From Prorocentrum cordatum (Eukaryota; Sar; Dinophyceae; Prorocentrales; Prorocentraceae): a stretch of 64,000 bases of DNA. The notes beneath the pieces are model-generated. The model saw nothing but the letters and a program-made list of their open reading frames with translations, was not told the DNA's origin and ran no database searches. Position 1 is the first letter of the stretch. Each line of letters begins with the position of its first letter. Of this stretch, positions 1 to 11,100 are shown in pieces. The position numbers were made by a program, and so were the translations under genes. The stretch covers positions 1 to 64,000 of the forward strand of contig CAUYUJ010000771.1 of assembly GCA_963575745.1 (NCBI GenBank). The letters run 5' to 3'.

Positions 1-957
1 TGCGATGAGCCGGGTGGGGGAGACGCGGACGACTTCCAGGCTCTGTGGCAGCGCGAGTCTCGCGTTGCGGTGGGCTTCGCGGCGAACGTGGTCCCGGACG
101 ACGACGTGGTCGTCTTGCCCGTGGAGCGCCCTGCAGGGTGGCGGGAGCCCGCGGACATGGCGGGTGCGTGGTGGCGGGGCCAGGGCCCCCGCGAGCGCAG
201 GGCGGAGGAGGGCGAGAACCCGGGCCGCGTCGGGGTGGGTCAGCTCCAGGGGGACGCGGGCGTGGCGGGGCTGCTGACCGAGGGCGGTGCGGGCGAGCGC
301 ACTGCGATGGAGGGCCTCGACGCGCTGCGGCAGGCCTCCGCCCAGGGCGCCATGGGGGCGGGTCGCGGGGGTCGAGGGCGAGGGCGTCGAGCGAAGAAAC
401 GCGGCCGCTACGGCGATGCTCTGCGGGTGGAGATTCGGACGAGATGGGCTCCAGGGGGGGTCCCCGCGAAGGAGGGGCATGCCGCTCGGGAGGTGTTCGG
501 GTTCGGGGCCATGCCCGAGGCGCAGGAGTGGGCGTTTCAAGCGCAAGGGCGCGTTCGCAATCGCGCGGGCCACGGATGGCGGGAGGTTCTGCTTGACCAC
601 CGTCGGCGCCGGGCCGCGGGAGATGTGCACCAGAAGTGCATGCTGCTGGCGCTGAAGACGGTGCCGCTGCGCGTGGCGAAGTACGACGTGCAGCTGCGCG
701 ACGCGTCCGTGCGGGCGGTGCAGGCGGCGCAGGCGATCCTGACGCGGATGGTGAAGTTCACGTGCCACGAGTGCCAGGAGCTGTTCCCGGCGTTCCACCC
801 GGCTTTCGAGCCGCCGGAGCAGCTCGCGGAGGAGATGCTGCTGCTGCGGCGCGGCGGGGACGGGCTGGCCGCGTGCAGCACGGAGGTGGCCGAGTGGGAC
901 GAGGTGCCGCCGCGCGACCCGCCGGACGGCTTCGCTCTGAGTGCAGGGGCGTGTGTA
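1..957 (+). CDS. N-terminal part of Helitron protein, Cys-rich, partial
   Basis: This frame is open from the first base of the window; the first ATG inside it is at 70, so the true start may lie outside. The last third reads like the N-terminal region found in front of Helitron Rep domains, with a CHEC cysteine pair at 763-774. The expected partner pair (CMRC, 954-965) is in another frame, the one used by the following 2,492-residue reading frame. Homology therefore seems to jump frame between about 900 and 954, which suggests a small indel, an assembly error or a missed intron. The first 200 residues are Arg/Gly/Ala-rich and I do not recognise them. Confidence 0.5.
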
Positions 958-3900
958 TGCGGTGCAGGCAGGACCTGGACAAGCAGGCCGCGGCCGCGGC
1001 CACGGAGGACGACCTGTATCAGGTGGTGGGGCTCCGCACCGCGCAGAACCACATGGACCCGTGCTTCCGCTTCCCGTCCGATGACCTGCGCGAGCTTTTC
1101 GACCAGGCTACGCTCACGGAGAGCCTGCTCATCGCCCTGGACCACATGCAGGTGCACCTGGCCACGGTGTCCCGCACGGGGCTGCGCAAGTTCCGCAAGA
1201 ACATCATCTCGTTCCCGCAGGACGTGGCAGGGTTCTCGCGGCGCCACGACCTCATGAAGGGGTTCCGTGTCGGGGACCGCGTGAACTCGGCGCGTGGGCC
1301 CGGCGAGCGCCCCGACGACCCGCGCCGCCCCGAGCGCATGGCCGCGGGCTGCTCGGACGAGGAGCGGCAGCGCTTCGGCGTGGACCTGCACGGGCGCCTG
1401 GTCTTTCCAGGGCGCGTCGTGGAGGTGCTGCTCAGCGGGGACGTGATCATCGAGTACGATCATGGAGGCAGGGGGAGGGAGCTGCAGGAGCACGTGGAGC
1501 CGCGGGTGGTGCTGCCCTGGCACCCTCGGAAAGTGCCCTTCAGCTTGATGTTGCGGCGGAATGTAGGGTTCGGGAAGGAGGTCGTGGAGGGCCTGCACGT
1601 GCGCTGGCGCTACTGCGGGCACGTGCTCCGGGCGTTGTGTGCGTTTGCGGGCACGTATGGGCCCTGGCGCCTGGGGGGTACTGCGGACGAGCCCATGCAC
1701 AAGTACTACGACCCGCGCCTGTTTGACGTGCTCCCGGACGACGAGATCCTCGCGTCCTACGCGCCGAGAGAGAGCGAAGACGGCGTCCTGCCGTCGGGGG
1801 GCGAGGCCAGGGAGCCGGAGGAGCTTGGGCCCGTGACGGAAGCGGAGGCCATTGCTCGGGATTGCGTCCCCTGTGGCGTCGACGTCGTCACGCCGCGCCA
1901 GTTCATTGCCGCGGGCTTCGACGTGCACTTCGTCGGGCCCCGCGACGACGCCGGGCGCGAGCCTGCTGGCCGCGAGGGCGACGATGCGCGGGGAGGCGAC
2001 GAGGGCGGCGCGGAGGCCGCGGCCGAGGGTGATGCCGATGCGGCGGCTGACGGGGAGTTCGACGTCGGCGTGGAAGATGAAGCCATGGCCGTCGATCACG
2101 ACGTGTTCAGTGCGTGGCTCGACAAGGTGCAGTTTGAGTATGGTGGGGCAGTGCAGCGATGGTGGACGGGGTTGCAGCCGGAGGCGGAGGGCCAGTTGGA
2201 GGGGTTGAAGTTTGGTGACGACGAGACGACGGAGGACCTGTTCGGCCGCCTGCTGGCTGCGGCGCGGGAGGATAACGCCGTGAAGTCCGTGCAGAGGGAC
2301 CGCGTGGCCGTGGACTGCGTGCGCGTCGAGTTCCTCGTCGATTGGATGCGACCCCGTGTGCAGGGCCGGTTTGCCGGTGCGGAGGGCGGCGTCTCTCGCG
2401 AGTCGGTTTTGGACGAGGTGATGCTCGAGCTGGCCATGGCGGGAACGTTCGTGGCAGCTGCGCGCGATAGGGACACGGGGTGCGTCGAGGAGAACTTGCC
2501 GGAGTTTGACGAGGACGAGGCAGTCGCGCGGACGGGTGAGCGCTTGATTTACGGCTGGCCCGGACAGAGCGAGGACCCGGTCCCGGCGCGCGCCATCGGG
2601 CGTTTCGCGAGGGCGTTCCCGTTGGAGTTTCCCATGGGCATCGGCGACCTCTTCGACGACCGTCCCCGGCGGGTGTCCGTGCAGGACTGGGTGCAGCACC
2701 TGATGCGCTACCGCACCGGGCAGTTCGTCGGCGGCCCGCGTGGCCAGCGCGTGATGTGGGCCATGGTGAACGTGCTGCTCCTGAACGAGGCGCGGGGCAA
2801 GGGTTTTGGGGTGTATCGGACCATGTACAGGCGCGCGGGCCTCGGCGTCCAGGGCCCAAGTGTGATGACGAAGGGCGGGCTCAGGCAAATCCTGGAGAGC
2901 GAGGACCGCGTGCGGATCCTGGTGGGCCAGCTCGCGAACGTGGGCCGCGATGTGCCCTCGACCACCATGCACTGGTCGTATGAGTCGAAGAAGTTGCAGA
3001 GCACCGTGAAGCACCTGTCCTGGCACCCGCCCTGGGTCGAGGGCACTCAGGCGGACGGCGCCGAGCCGGTCGGCAGGCGGTTCCTCCGCGAGCTGGACCT
3101 GCCGGCGGGGAAGGGGCGGACTCAGCGCGGGCGTGCGCTTGTGCCGGATGTCGTCGGGCTCGGCCGTCACCCGTCCATTTGGTGGACGCAGAATCCGTTT
3201 TACAACGCCGCGTATGACATTCAGCGCATGGGGGGAGGTCCAGGGGCGCGGGCGGCGGGAGACCGTGCTCTGGGGGATTGGGTTGGTGACGGGCGAGAGG
3301 AGCGCTTCCGTTTCGCGCGGGACAACCCGGACCTGGTGGCCTACATGATGGCCTTGCGGGTGGAGCTGAACATGCGGATGGTGATGCCCGCCGTACTGCC
3401 CCACTCGGAGCAGTTCAAGTACATGGCCATGGCCAGGGCCGAGTGTGGCGCGGGTGGCAATCTGCATTACCACGGGTTCAGCGTGGGGCTGCCTGGGCCG
3501 GCGGTTGCGCGGGTTCGCGCGGACGTGGACGGGGAGGGGGACATGCTTCCGCCGAGCGTGGCGAGTGACGTGGCGGCGTGCCTGCCCTCGCTTGAGGCAG
3601 GACCGCTGGCCTGGCCCCTGCAGGAGCGGAGGCGTCGTGGTGCTGCCCTCGCTGCCCTGGAGCAGGTCCTGCGCGCCGTTGCCGGCCGGCCTGGCCAGCG
3701 TGCGCCGCGGGCTCCTGCGGGTGAGGGCTCTGCGGCTTCGGGATCATGTAGTGAAGATGGCGCAGGCGACGACGAGGATGAGTTCGTGGGCAGGGCTTCT
3801 GCGCTCCTCGACGCCCTGGTGGATCGAGGGTGGCTGGTGCTCGTGCAAGGGGAGGAGGGCGTCCGCGGCCAGGGGGCGGAGGCCGACGTTGCTTTCGAGC

Positions 3901-6900
3901 GCGTCGGGCCAGAGGATCCAGCGCCGGAGGACGAGGCGGGGGGTGATCCCGTGGAGGACGTTCAGGATGGTGATGGCGTTGAGGGCCGCGGTGCTGCTCG
4001 GGGGTCGAGACCTGCTGGGGTCCCCCACGGGGCCCGCGGGCAGCGACTAGGGGGTGCTGGTCTCGACTTCGGCGTGCTGAAGCCGGAGCATGAGGACGTC
4101 GCGCTGCAGAGCGTTTTGGAGAAGCGGTTCTATGAGTTCTTCGGGCACGTGGTCTCGGAGTGGAACCCGTGCTACGACGACGCGGGCGCGTGCAGGTACA
4201 CGTGGGACGACGAGGTTGGCGCCTTCGACGTGGACGTGGAGATGGAGGGCGAGGCTGTGCGCGAGACGTCGGAGGGCCGGGCGGTGCGTAGCGTGCCCGC
4301 TTCTGCGCCGGAGTGCTTGAACTTGCGGAAGGTTCTGGACGAGGCCTTTGCGTCCGAGGCGTCGGGGAAGTTGGACGTGCAACCCGTTCGGCGACTGGTG
4401 GCTGCGCTGGTGAACAGGGTGGCGCGGCACACGAAGCATGGCATGGGGCCGCCGCGGCTCGGGGTTCACGCGTGTGCTCGCGGAAAGGAGGGGTGCGTGT
4501 TCTGCCGATATGATTTCCCGCGCGACAGGTGGGGCCGCGTCGGGCCCCGGCCGTTCCGCATGGAGAAGGGCCGCCGGGAGGGCCACTGGCAGGCGGTGTT
4601 TCCGAGGAACGACAGGCTCTGCAATAGTTACGAGGAGCACGTGCTGTTGGCCAACATGGGGAACATTGACTGGCGTCCCGTTCTGAACTTGTGGGCGGTC
4701 GTGGAGTACGTCACGAAGTACGCGACGAAGGCGCCCAAGGGCTCGCGGAAGATCAAGGAGGTGCTCGACGACGCCGTCAACGAGGTCTGCGCTTACGTCC
4801 CAGAGGGCGAAGGGACTGATTTCCTTCGGCGCTCCATTCAGAAGTTCTTTGCTCGGATGCTCGGGGAGCGGGACTACCACTGTTACGAGGTGGCGCTGCT
4901 GGGGTTGCGCCTGCCCATGGTTTTGTCCATGCTGCCCGTCGTGACCCTCAACACGACGGGGGCCCGCGCGCTGAAGCCTGCGTCTGCGCTGCGGGACAAG
5001 GCAGATGACGAGCCTGTGCACTGGGATAGCAAAGTGGACAAGTTCGACAAGCGCCTGGAGTTTGTGCGTCGGCAGCGTGCCAGGGGGGACGAGTCCATCT
5101 CGGTGGAAGAGGTGCGCGATGTGTCGTTGTTCGAATTCTATTGGAAGTACGCTGTGTACCGCGGGAAGCTGAGGCGCGGGAACCCTGCGGTGTGTCTGCA
5201 GGTGACCCCTTGCTATAGCGCGGAGTGCGCGAACGTGCAGCACGCCTGCCACGAGGCGTACGCGCGGGCGAACGTCATCGCGCACTGGCGGCACATGGCG
5301 ACCGCGGACCGCAAGGCCATGATCGAACAGGAGATGCTGAGGGACGTCCGGCCGGTGCCGGCGGCTTGCATTGGGGCCACGGAGTTCGTTCAGCCTTTGG
5401 CGGGCGGTGCTGGCCAGGATGCTGGAAGCGAGCGGTTCCTGGGCGTGCAAGATCTCTGGCTCAAGTCGGGGGGAAGGGCCTGGGGGGGGCAGAGCGATCA
5501 GTATTGGGGGCATATGATGATGGAGATGCTCACTGACCCCATGCTCCGCCAGTGGGTTCCGGCGTGGGTCGTGGAGCAGTACGAGCGCGCGAACCCGTTC
5601 TACAAGGAAGTGCTCGGCGCCATCCTGGAAGACGGGGTCGCTAGCAACCGGGAGCTGCTGCGCCGGACGCGACGCGAAATGGTGAGGCGGCATGAGGCGC
5701 GACAGCAGGGGCGGGGCGCGGGGGCAGAGGAGGCGGCGGGCGGCGCCGGGGGGCAGGCGTCCGATGATGGCTCTGGGCGCGGCGACGATGACAGAGACAG
5801 CGAGAAGGCGGAGTCGGGGGAGGAAGTGGAGGACTTGGTGGACAGACTCGTGCTGCGCGGGGACGAGGACCCGAACGAGGAGGCTCGGGATGCTGTCTTA
5901 CGCGAGGCGCGGCCGGGGGAGGGCGCTGAGTCTGCTGCGGCCGCGGGGGAGGCGTCCGAGTGGGAGCGCCGCCCAGCCGATGAGCGCGTCAGCGCGGCAG
6001 GCCCTGCTGTGCAGGCGGCGGACGTGCGCGTCGGGGATGTTGCGGGCGATGAGGTGCGCGGCAGGGTCCGGGTGAACCCCAAGGACTTCAATTGGTTGAA
6101 CGAGGCGTGCAATGTGTCGACGAGCGAGAGAGGGCGTCTGGAGAAGCTCCGGGATGAGTGGTACGGAAAGGCCAAGGTAGGCGACGGGGCCGAGGTCGTC
6201 GAGCGCGCCGATCTCGACCCCTGGCAGAAGTTCGCCCACGACATCGTCATGGACGACCGCCATTCGGAGGCCGACCCGTTGAGATTGATGGTCACGGGCG
6301 TGGCCGGCACGGGGAAATCGCGCACCGTGCGCAGTTTCGTAGCCGCGAGGCGAAAGCGGGTGCGGCAGTTTGCCCCGAGGACGAGGCTGGATCAAGATCG
6401 CCGCGGCGTGCGCGAAATCCGACGAGGGCCTGAAGAGATTGATGAGGAGGAGCGGAATTGCTGCTTGCTCGCCGCTCCCACCGGGTGCGCCTCGTTCCAG
6501 TTGAAATATGGCGCGACCACCCTGCACAGGGCGTTCGGTGTGCCGGTGGGATATTGCGGCCCTTGGGTACGCAAGGACGGGGACCGGTTTCAAAAGACGC
6601 AGACTCGACTGCGTCAGGCGAGGTTGTTTGTGTTGGATGAGATGAGCATGATCGGGCGGCAGATGCTGGGCAAGATCGAGTTCAAGGTGCAGGATACTCT
6701 TGGTGTTGCGGCGAAGCGTGCGGCGCAGGGTGCGAGGCCAGTGTATCTCGGCGGGAAGGATGCCGTGCTCGCCGGGGATCCGCAGCAGGCGCCGCCAATC
6801 GGCGATGACCCCCTGTACCGGATGGGCGCGTATGGGGGGTCTGCGAAGAACAAGCCCAGGGGGGCGGAGCGGACCCCCGACGACGCCTGGAGCACGGACA

Positions 6901-8114
6901 GGTTAGTGAATAATGGGAGTTTCGTGCGCGATACGTTCCAGGACGTGGCCGTGCTCCGGCGCGTGCACCGGTGGCGCGGTGAGAAAGAGGGGCTGTCGAA
7001 GGAGCGGCAGGCGGAGTACAGGCAGGATGCTGATCGCTTTTTGGAGGTCACGAAAGGCATGGCGCAGTGCACTTGGGAGCAGCGGGATCATGCGTGGTTG
7101 AAGCGCCGGAACAGGTCGGTGCTGCAAATGACCAAGGAGGGGAGGGAGGAGCTGGCGGCCTTCGAGACGGCCCCGCTGCTGATGGACGGCAGGAAGGATC
7201 GGGCCTCGGGTGCATGTGGCGCCGATAGAGTGAACATGGAGAGGTTGTACCAGGTAGCCGCTGCGAGTGGTAAGCCCATCGCGGCGTTGCGTGCCTACCA
7301 CGACAAAAAGGAGAAAAAGCAGAAGTCTAGGCCAGACCAGATGGCGTCCGAGGACTTCCGCGGACTCGAGAACGAGCTGTACGTCTGCGAAGGGGCCCGC
7401 GTGCTGTTGACTCAGAACCTCTGGGTTGAGGCGGGGCTCATGAACGGGGCGATGGGTACGCTGCGCGGCTACATGTGGCCCGAGGGCGCCGACCCGCACA
7501 ATGGCGCTCGGCCGGATTTGCAGGCGCCCCTTTGCGTGTTCGTCGAGTTCGATGATATCGATCTAGGGACAGACGGGCAGGGTCGGCCGCGGTCGTTTTT
7601 CCCGGGAGACGAGGAGCGGCGGAACTGGGTGCCCATTTGGAGGCAGAGAGTGTCTTCCACCATGGAGGAGGGCGTGTGGCGCGAGAACTACCCGTTGCAG
7701 CTGGCATGGGCGTTGACGCACTGGAAGGCGCAGGGGATGACGTTGGCGAAAGTCCGCGTGCACCTGTCAGCGAAGACCGCGGCCGTTGCAGGGATCGGTT
7801 TCGTCGCCACGACGCGCGTGAAGCATCCCTGGGACTTGGTGTTCGAGGAGGACCTGCCGGAGTATGCGGACTTCATGAGGGCCAGGCATACGACGGCGTT
7901 CCGGGAGCGGCGACGCTTCGAGTTGCGACTGGAGGCTCGCGCTTCCCGCACGTTGCGGAAATACGGGTACTGCGAGGCGGACTGCTGGACTGAGGAGGAG
8001 AAACGCGCGGCGGAGACATTGCTGGGTCGTTTGAAGACCGTTGCCGCGGCTCAGGCGGAGAGGTTGAGAGGGGCGGGCAGAGTGGTGGATGAGGACACAT
8101 TGGCTGTGGGGTGA
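636..8114 (+). CDS. Helitron Rep-helicase protein
   Basis: The 2,492-residue frame contains the two catalytic parts of a Helitron transposase. The HUH motif His-Tyr-His is at residues 944-946, and the two candidate nicking tyrosines are Y1358 and Y1362 in a YVTKYATK segment. In between is a Cys-containing C-x-F-C-R-x-D-F-P segment that normally precedes them. The SF1 (Pif1/RecD-like) helicase follows: Walker A VTGVAGTGKS at 1886-1895 (K1894), Walker B VLDEMS with D2001-E2002, a GDPQQ motif (D2048), and late THWKAQGMTL and TTRVKHPW motifs. A low-complexity Ala/Gly/Asp insertion makes the HUH-to-Tyr gap about 410 residues, longer than usual. Residues before about 104 (nt 945) are probably not translated in this frame, because the N-terminal homology is in the frame to the left. 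The stop overlaps the next frame by 26 bp. Confidence 0.85.
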   Translation: MHAAGAEDGAAARGEVRRAAARRVRAGGAGGAGDPDADGEVHVPRVPGAVPGVPPGFRAAGAARGGDAAAAARRGRAGRVQHGGGRVGRGAAARPAGRLRSECRGVCMRCRQDLDKQAAAAATEDDLYQVVGLRTAQNHMDPCFRFPSDDLRELFDQATLTESLLIALDHMQVHLATVSRTGLRKFRKNIISFPQDVAGFSRRHDLMKGFRVGDRVNSARGPGERPDDPRRPERMAAGCSDEERQRFGVDLHGRLVFPGRVVEVLLSGDVIIEYDHGGRGRELQEHVEPRVVLPWHPRKVPFSLMLRRNVGFGKEVVEGLHVRWRYCGHVLRALCAFAGTYGPWRLGGTADEPMHKYYDPRLFDVLPDDEILASYAPRESEDGVLPSGGEAREPEELGPVTEAEAIARDCVPCGVDVVTPRQFIAAGFDVHFVGPRDDAGREPAGREGDDARGGDEGGAEAAAEGDADAAADGEFDVGVEDEAMAVDHDVFSAWLDKVQFEYGGAVQRWWTGLQPEAEGQLEGLKFGDDETTEDLFGRLLAAAREDNAVKSVQRDRVAVDCVRVEFLVDWMRPRVQGRFAGAEGGVSRESVLDEVMLELAMAGTFVAAARDRDTGCVEENLPEFDEDEAVARTGERLIYGWPGQSEDPVPARAIGRFARAFPLEFPMGIGDLFDDRPRRVSVQDWVQHLMRYRTGQFVGGPRGQRVMWAMVNVLLLNEARGKGFGVYRTMYRRAGLGVQGPSVMTKGGLRQILESEDRVRILVGQLANVGRDVPSTTMHWSYESKKLQSTVKHLSWHPPWVEGTQADGAEPVGRRFLRELDLPAGKGRTQRGRALVPDVVGLGRHPSIWWTQNPFYNAAYDIQRMGGGPGARAAGDRALGDWVGDGREERFRFARDNPDLVAYMMALRVELNMRMVMPAVLPHSEQFKYMAMARAECGAGGNLHYHGFSVGLPGPAVARVRADVDGEGDMLPPSVASDVAACLPSLEAGPLAWPLQERRRRGAALAALEQVLRAVAGRPGQRAPRAPAGEGSAASGSCSEDGAGDDEDEFVGRASALLDALVDRGWLVLVQGEEGVRGQGAEADVAFERVGPEDPAPEDEAGGDPVEDVQDGDGVEGRGAARGSRPAGVPHGARGQRLGGAGLDFGVLKPEHEDVALQSVLEKRFYEFFGHVVSEWNPCYDDAGACRYTWDDEVGAFDVDVEMEGEAVRETSEGRAVRSVPASAPECLNLRKVLDEAFASEASGKLDVQPVRRLVAALVNRVARHTKHGMGPPRLGVHACARGKEGCVFCRYDFPRDRWGRVGPRPFRMEKGRREGHWQAVFPRNDRLCNSYEEHVLLANMGNIDWRPVLNLWAVVEYVTKYATKAPKGSRKIKEVLDDAVNEVCAYVPEGEGTDFLRRSIQKFFARMLGERDYHCYEVALLGLRLPMVLSMLPVVTLNTTGARALKPASALRDKADDEPVHWDSKVDKFDKRLEFVRRQRARGDESISVEEVRDVSLFEFYWKYAVYRGKLRRGNPAVCLQVTPCYSAECANVQHACHEAYARANVIAHWRHMATADRKAMIEQEMLRDVRPVPAACIGATEFVQPLAGGAGQDAGSERFLGVQDLWLKSGGRAWGGQSDQYWGHMMMEMLTDPMLRQWVPAWVVEQYERANPFYKEVLGAILEDGVASNRELLRRTRREMVRRHEARQQGRGAGAEEAAGGAGGQASDDGSGRGDDDRDSEKAESGEEVEDLVDRLVLRGDEDPNEEARDAVLREARPGEGAESAAAAGEASEWERRPADERVSAAGPAVQAADVRVGDVAGDEVRGRVRVNPKDFNWLNEACNVSTSERGRLEKLRDEWYGKAKVGDGAEVVERADLDPWQKFAHDIVMDDRHSEADPLRLMVTGVAGTGKSRTVRSFVAARRKRVRQFAPRTRLDQDRRGVREIRRGPEEIDEEERNCCLLAAPTGCASFQLKYGATTLHRAFGVPVGYCGPWVRKDGDRFQKTQTRLRQARLFVLDEMSMIGRQMLGKIEFKVQDTLGVAAKRAAQGARPVYLGGKDAVLAGDPQQAPPIGDDPLYRMGAYGGSAKNKPRGAERTPDDAWSTDRLVNNGSFVRDTFQDVAVLRRVHRWRGEKEGLSKERQAEYRQDADRFLEVTKGMAQCTWEQRDHAWLKRRNRSVLQMTKEGREELAAFETAPLLMDGRKDRASGACGADRVNMERLYQVAAASGKPIAALRAYHDKKEKKQKSRPDQMASEDFRGLENELYVCEGARVLLTQNLWVEAGLMNGAMGTLRGYMWPEGADPHNGARPDLQAPLCVFVEFDDIDLGTDGQGRPRSFFPGDEERRNWVPIWRQRVSSTMEEGVWRENYPLQLAWALTHWKAQGMTLAKVRVHLSAKTAAVAGIGFVATTRVKHPWDLVFEEDLPEYADFMRARHTTAFRERRRFELRLEARASRTLRKYGYCEADCWTEEEKRAAETLLGRLKTVAAAQAERLRGAGRVVDEDTLAVG

Positions 8115-11100
8115 GGAGGGGCCGCCTTTCGCGTCCGAGCTCGACAGCGCCGTTGCTGCCGAGGCTGGAGAGGACGACGTCGCGGCGCGGCGCCTCCGTG
8201 CCGTGGCCGAAAGGCTTCTGGACCGGAGGCGGGTGCGCTTCGCGACGCGGGAGGAGAAGGGCGCCGCGCGGGATCTGCTTGTTGATGTCGGTGCCCTCGC
8301 TGCTTGTGCGTCCCGGGAGGATTTGCGCGAACGTCTGACGGCTGCTGCCGGGCGCCTGACGCATGAGTCTTCGGGTTCGGGTGACAGGGAGGGGTTCCTG
8401 CGCGGCGTGGTCGACTTGATTGTGGAGCGGTGGGAGGCGTCTGGGGCGTGGGATGAGCGAGTGTTCGATTCCGTGGCTCCGAGCATGGGCCCGCTGCATA
8501 TGAGCGCCGTGAAGGAGGCCATGGGCGCGCTGGTGCCCCCGCGCCTGCATAAGAGTTTGGATAAGGCGGCGAAGAGGATGAAGGACGCGTTCGGGGACGT
8601 CCGTGGTGGCTGCGCGCTGCGCATGGACAAGTGGGTCGTGAACGTGCGAGCGGAGAGCGCGCTGGCAGAGGGCAGGCTGGAGGGCCAGGCGCTGGAGTTC
8701 TTCTTGAAGGTGGCGAGGCAGTTGTGCGCGGGGTTGGGGCTGCCGACGACTGTGGCTTCGGCAAAGGTAGGCCGGCACGTTGGTGCGGAGGAGACCCCGG
8801 AGCATTTTGCCCGGATTGCGCACAATTGGACGAGCGTGTGGGATGCGAACTCCGTGAGTGACAAGCAGGAGTTGCTAATGGTCGTCGCCGTGGACCCACT
8901 GAGCGGATCTGGTGTCGCGCAGGATTGGATGTTTGTGAGTGTTACGTCTGGTCGGCCGGGGGAGGCGCTCGGGCGAGCCGAGTCTCTCGCAGTGCGCGTG
9001 CACGATCGGGCCCGCAGGGAGGACGTGGCAGGGCGAATCGCCCGGAATATCGACGCACTGCTGCGACCGCTCGGTGCCAGTGCTGGGCGGCGCCCGCCGG
9101 CGGTGGAGTTCGGGGACGCGCCGCGCGTTCGTGTTCCTTCGCAGAGGATCGCCTGCGCGCTCGGGCTTCTGCTGGGCCGTGTCGGGCGCCTGGCGAATGC
9201 GGGCGTGCTGGATGCGTCGGCGGAGTCCTTCGTGCCTGACGTGTGTCGCGTGCTGCGGGGCGCGTTCGCGTCGTTCCGGGCGGGCGTCGGCGCGCGGGGG
9301 GCGCGGGATGTCATGGAGTTGTTGCTTTCGGAGCAGGAATGCCGCGACGTTCTGGGCGCGTTCGGCGTCGTGCCTCGCGCGGGTGCTTCGGCGCCCAGCG
9401 CGACGGGCGCGAGCTTGCCGAGGGCGGCTGTGCCAGGGGAAGCGGCGGGTGAGGCTGGCGAAGAGGAGGGCCTGGAGGGCGCGTCGACGTTGTCGTTTGC
9501 CACGTGGAATATCGCTGGTGGGCATCGCTCGGCCGTGGCGCCGCCCTCCTGGAGCGACCGCGACCAGCGCGCGGCGGTCCTGGGCGAAGTGCTCCGTTGG
9601 AGGCAGGCGCGCGGGGTTGATGTCGTTGCTCTGCAGGAATGCGAGGGCGAGGAGGCGTACAAGGAGCTGGAGGCGGAATTCCAATTGGTTGGCGTGGCCC
9701 ATGCGCACGAGTCCAGGGGGTACGTGCACCTGTACGTGAGGCGCGGTCTGCGCGCGGAAGGCAAGGCTTTGTCAGGGGAGGACCCGTGCGTGCTGTGCCG
9801 GGTCGAAGTTCCCGTAGGCGGGGGCGCGGGCGGCGCGGGGTGGGTGAACGTGGCCGCGGTCCACTTGCCCGCGGGTGCGGCATGGGAGCGGCGTCACGCG
9901 ATACTTCGGAAGATTACGAGGACTTGCGCGGAAGGTTGCGACCGGCTGCTCATTGTGGGCGACATGAACAGCACGGACTCCCAGGTGCAGGCCGCTGTGG
10001 AGCAGCTGCGTTTGAAGGACACCTGGTACGAGGGTCGTTCTTGGGGCTGCCCCGGGAACAAGTTTTACTCGGGTCTCGGCGAGAGGGGGGCTGTCGGACA
10101 GAGACGGGACCGGGTCATGTTCGGGGCGGAGCTTTGGGCGGAGGTGCATTTGGTAGGGAAGGGGAAAGTGTTCTTCGAGGGCTGCGAATTCCATGTGTCA
10201 GACCACTTTGGGCTGTTCGGGTATGTGCGTGCCCACGCGTGCTTCGGTTCTCGCGAGCATAAGATGAGGGCCCTGGCGCAACGCTGCCGGCTCGCGCTCC
10301 AGGCGACGCGCGATCGGTCGCACCGGCTGGAGGGTGCCGAGGTCCAGAATCGGTTGCAGCAGGGGCGGGAGGCTGCGGCCTTGGCGAGGCAGCAGGCGCA
10401 GGACCGAAACCGGGAGGCGTACTTGCGAACGCAGCAACGCGAGGCAGCCCGAAGACAGCGCCGTCGGGAAGAGCTGGTGTCCGCGGCGTTCGGGCCGCAG
10501 AGTTTGTTCGCGTCGGAGCGCCCGGCTCAGCCTCCGCCGAGCCCTGGAGAGATGGACGTGCCTCGCGTGGATGGTATTCGCGCGGCTTCGTGGGACAGCG
10601 TGAGTAGCGTGCCCGTCCGTGGGATGCCGCGGCCTGGGCATTCTTGCTACGTGGTCAGCGTGACGCAGCTGATGCTGCGGACGCCTGCCGTCTGGGAGTG
10701 GCTTCGATGGCACGCGGAGGGCGATTGCGAGGAGAGGGCCAGTGGGCGTTGCTGCGTCTGCGGGATGTGGGACACGCACAATCAGTTGGTGTCGCGACGC
10801 TGGCAGGGCGGACCCGTGAGCGTGCGGCGGCGAACGAATGTTGATAGCGAGGACGTTTTCCTCGGGCAGCCCAGTGAGTTCGACAACGAGTGGCAGCAGC
10901 ATGATGTGTTTGCGTATTGGGGTAAGCTGATGTCGGCTGCGCGCCGCGGAGAGGAGTTGGCCGGACGCTTTGCGTCGTGGGACCCCGAGAGCATTCGTGC
11001 GACGAACATGCGCGTGACGCACGTGGATCGGATGTTCGGGTTTGTGATGGAGAAGCGGCAGAAATGCCGTCAGTGCGGGCACTTGTCCGTCTCGTACGAG

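Noticed and set aside
537-3473. Long minus-strand open frame opposite the Helitron Rep gene
   Set aside because: It has no recognisable motif. High third-position GC keeps the antisense strand open; the plus frame carries all the catalytic motifs.
5460-5475. GGCTCAAG inside the Helitron frame as a spliced-leader relic
   Set aside because: It lies in the middle of a coding region with no junction or duplication. An 8-mer is expected by chance about once or twice in a window this size.
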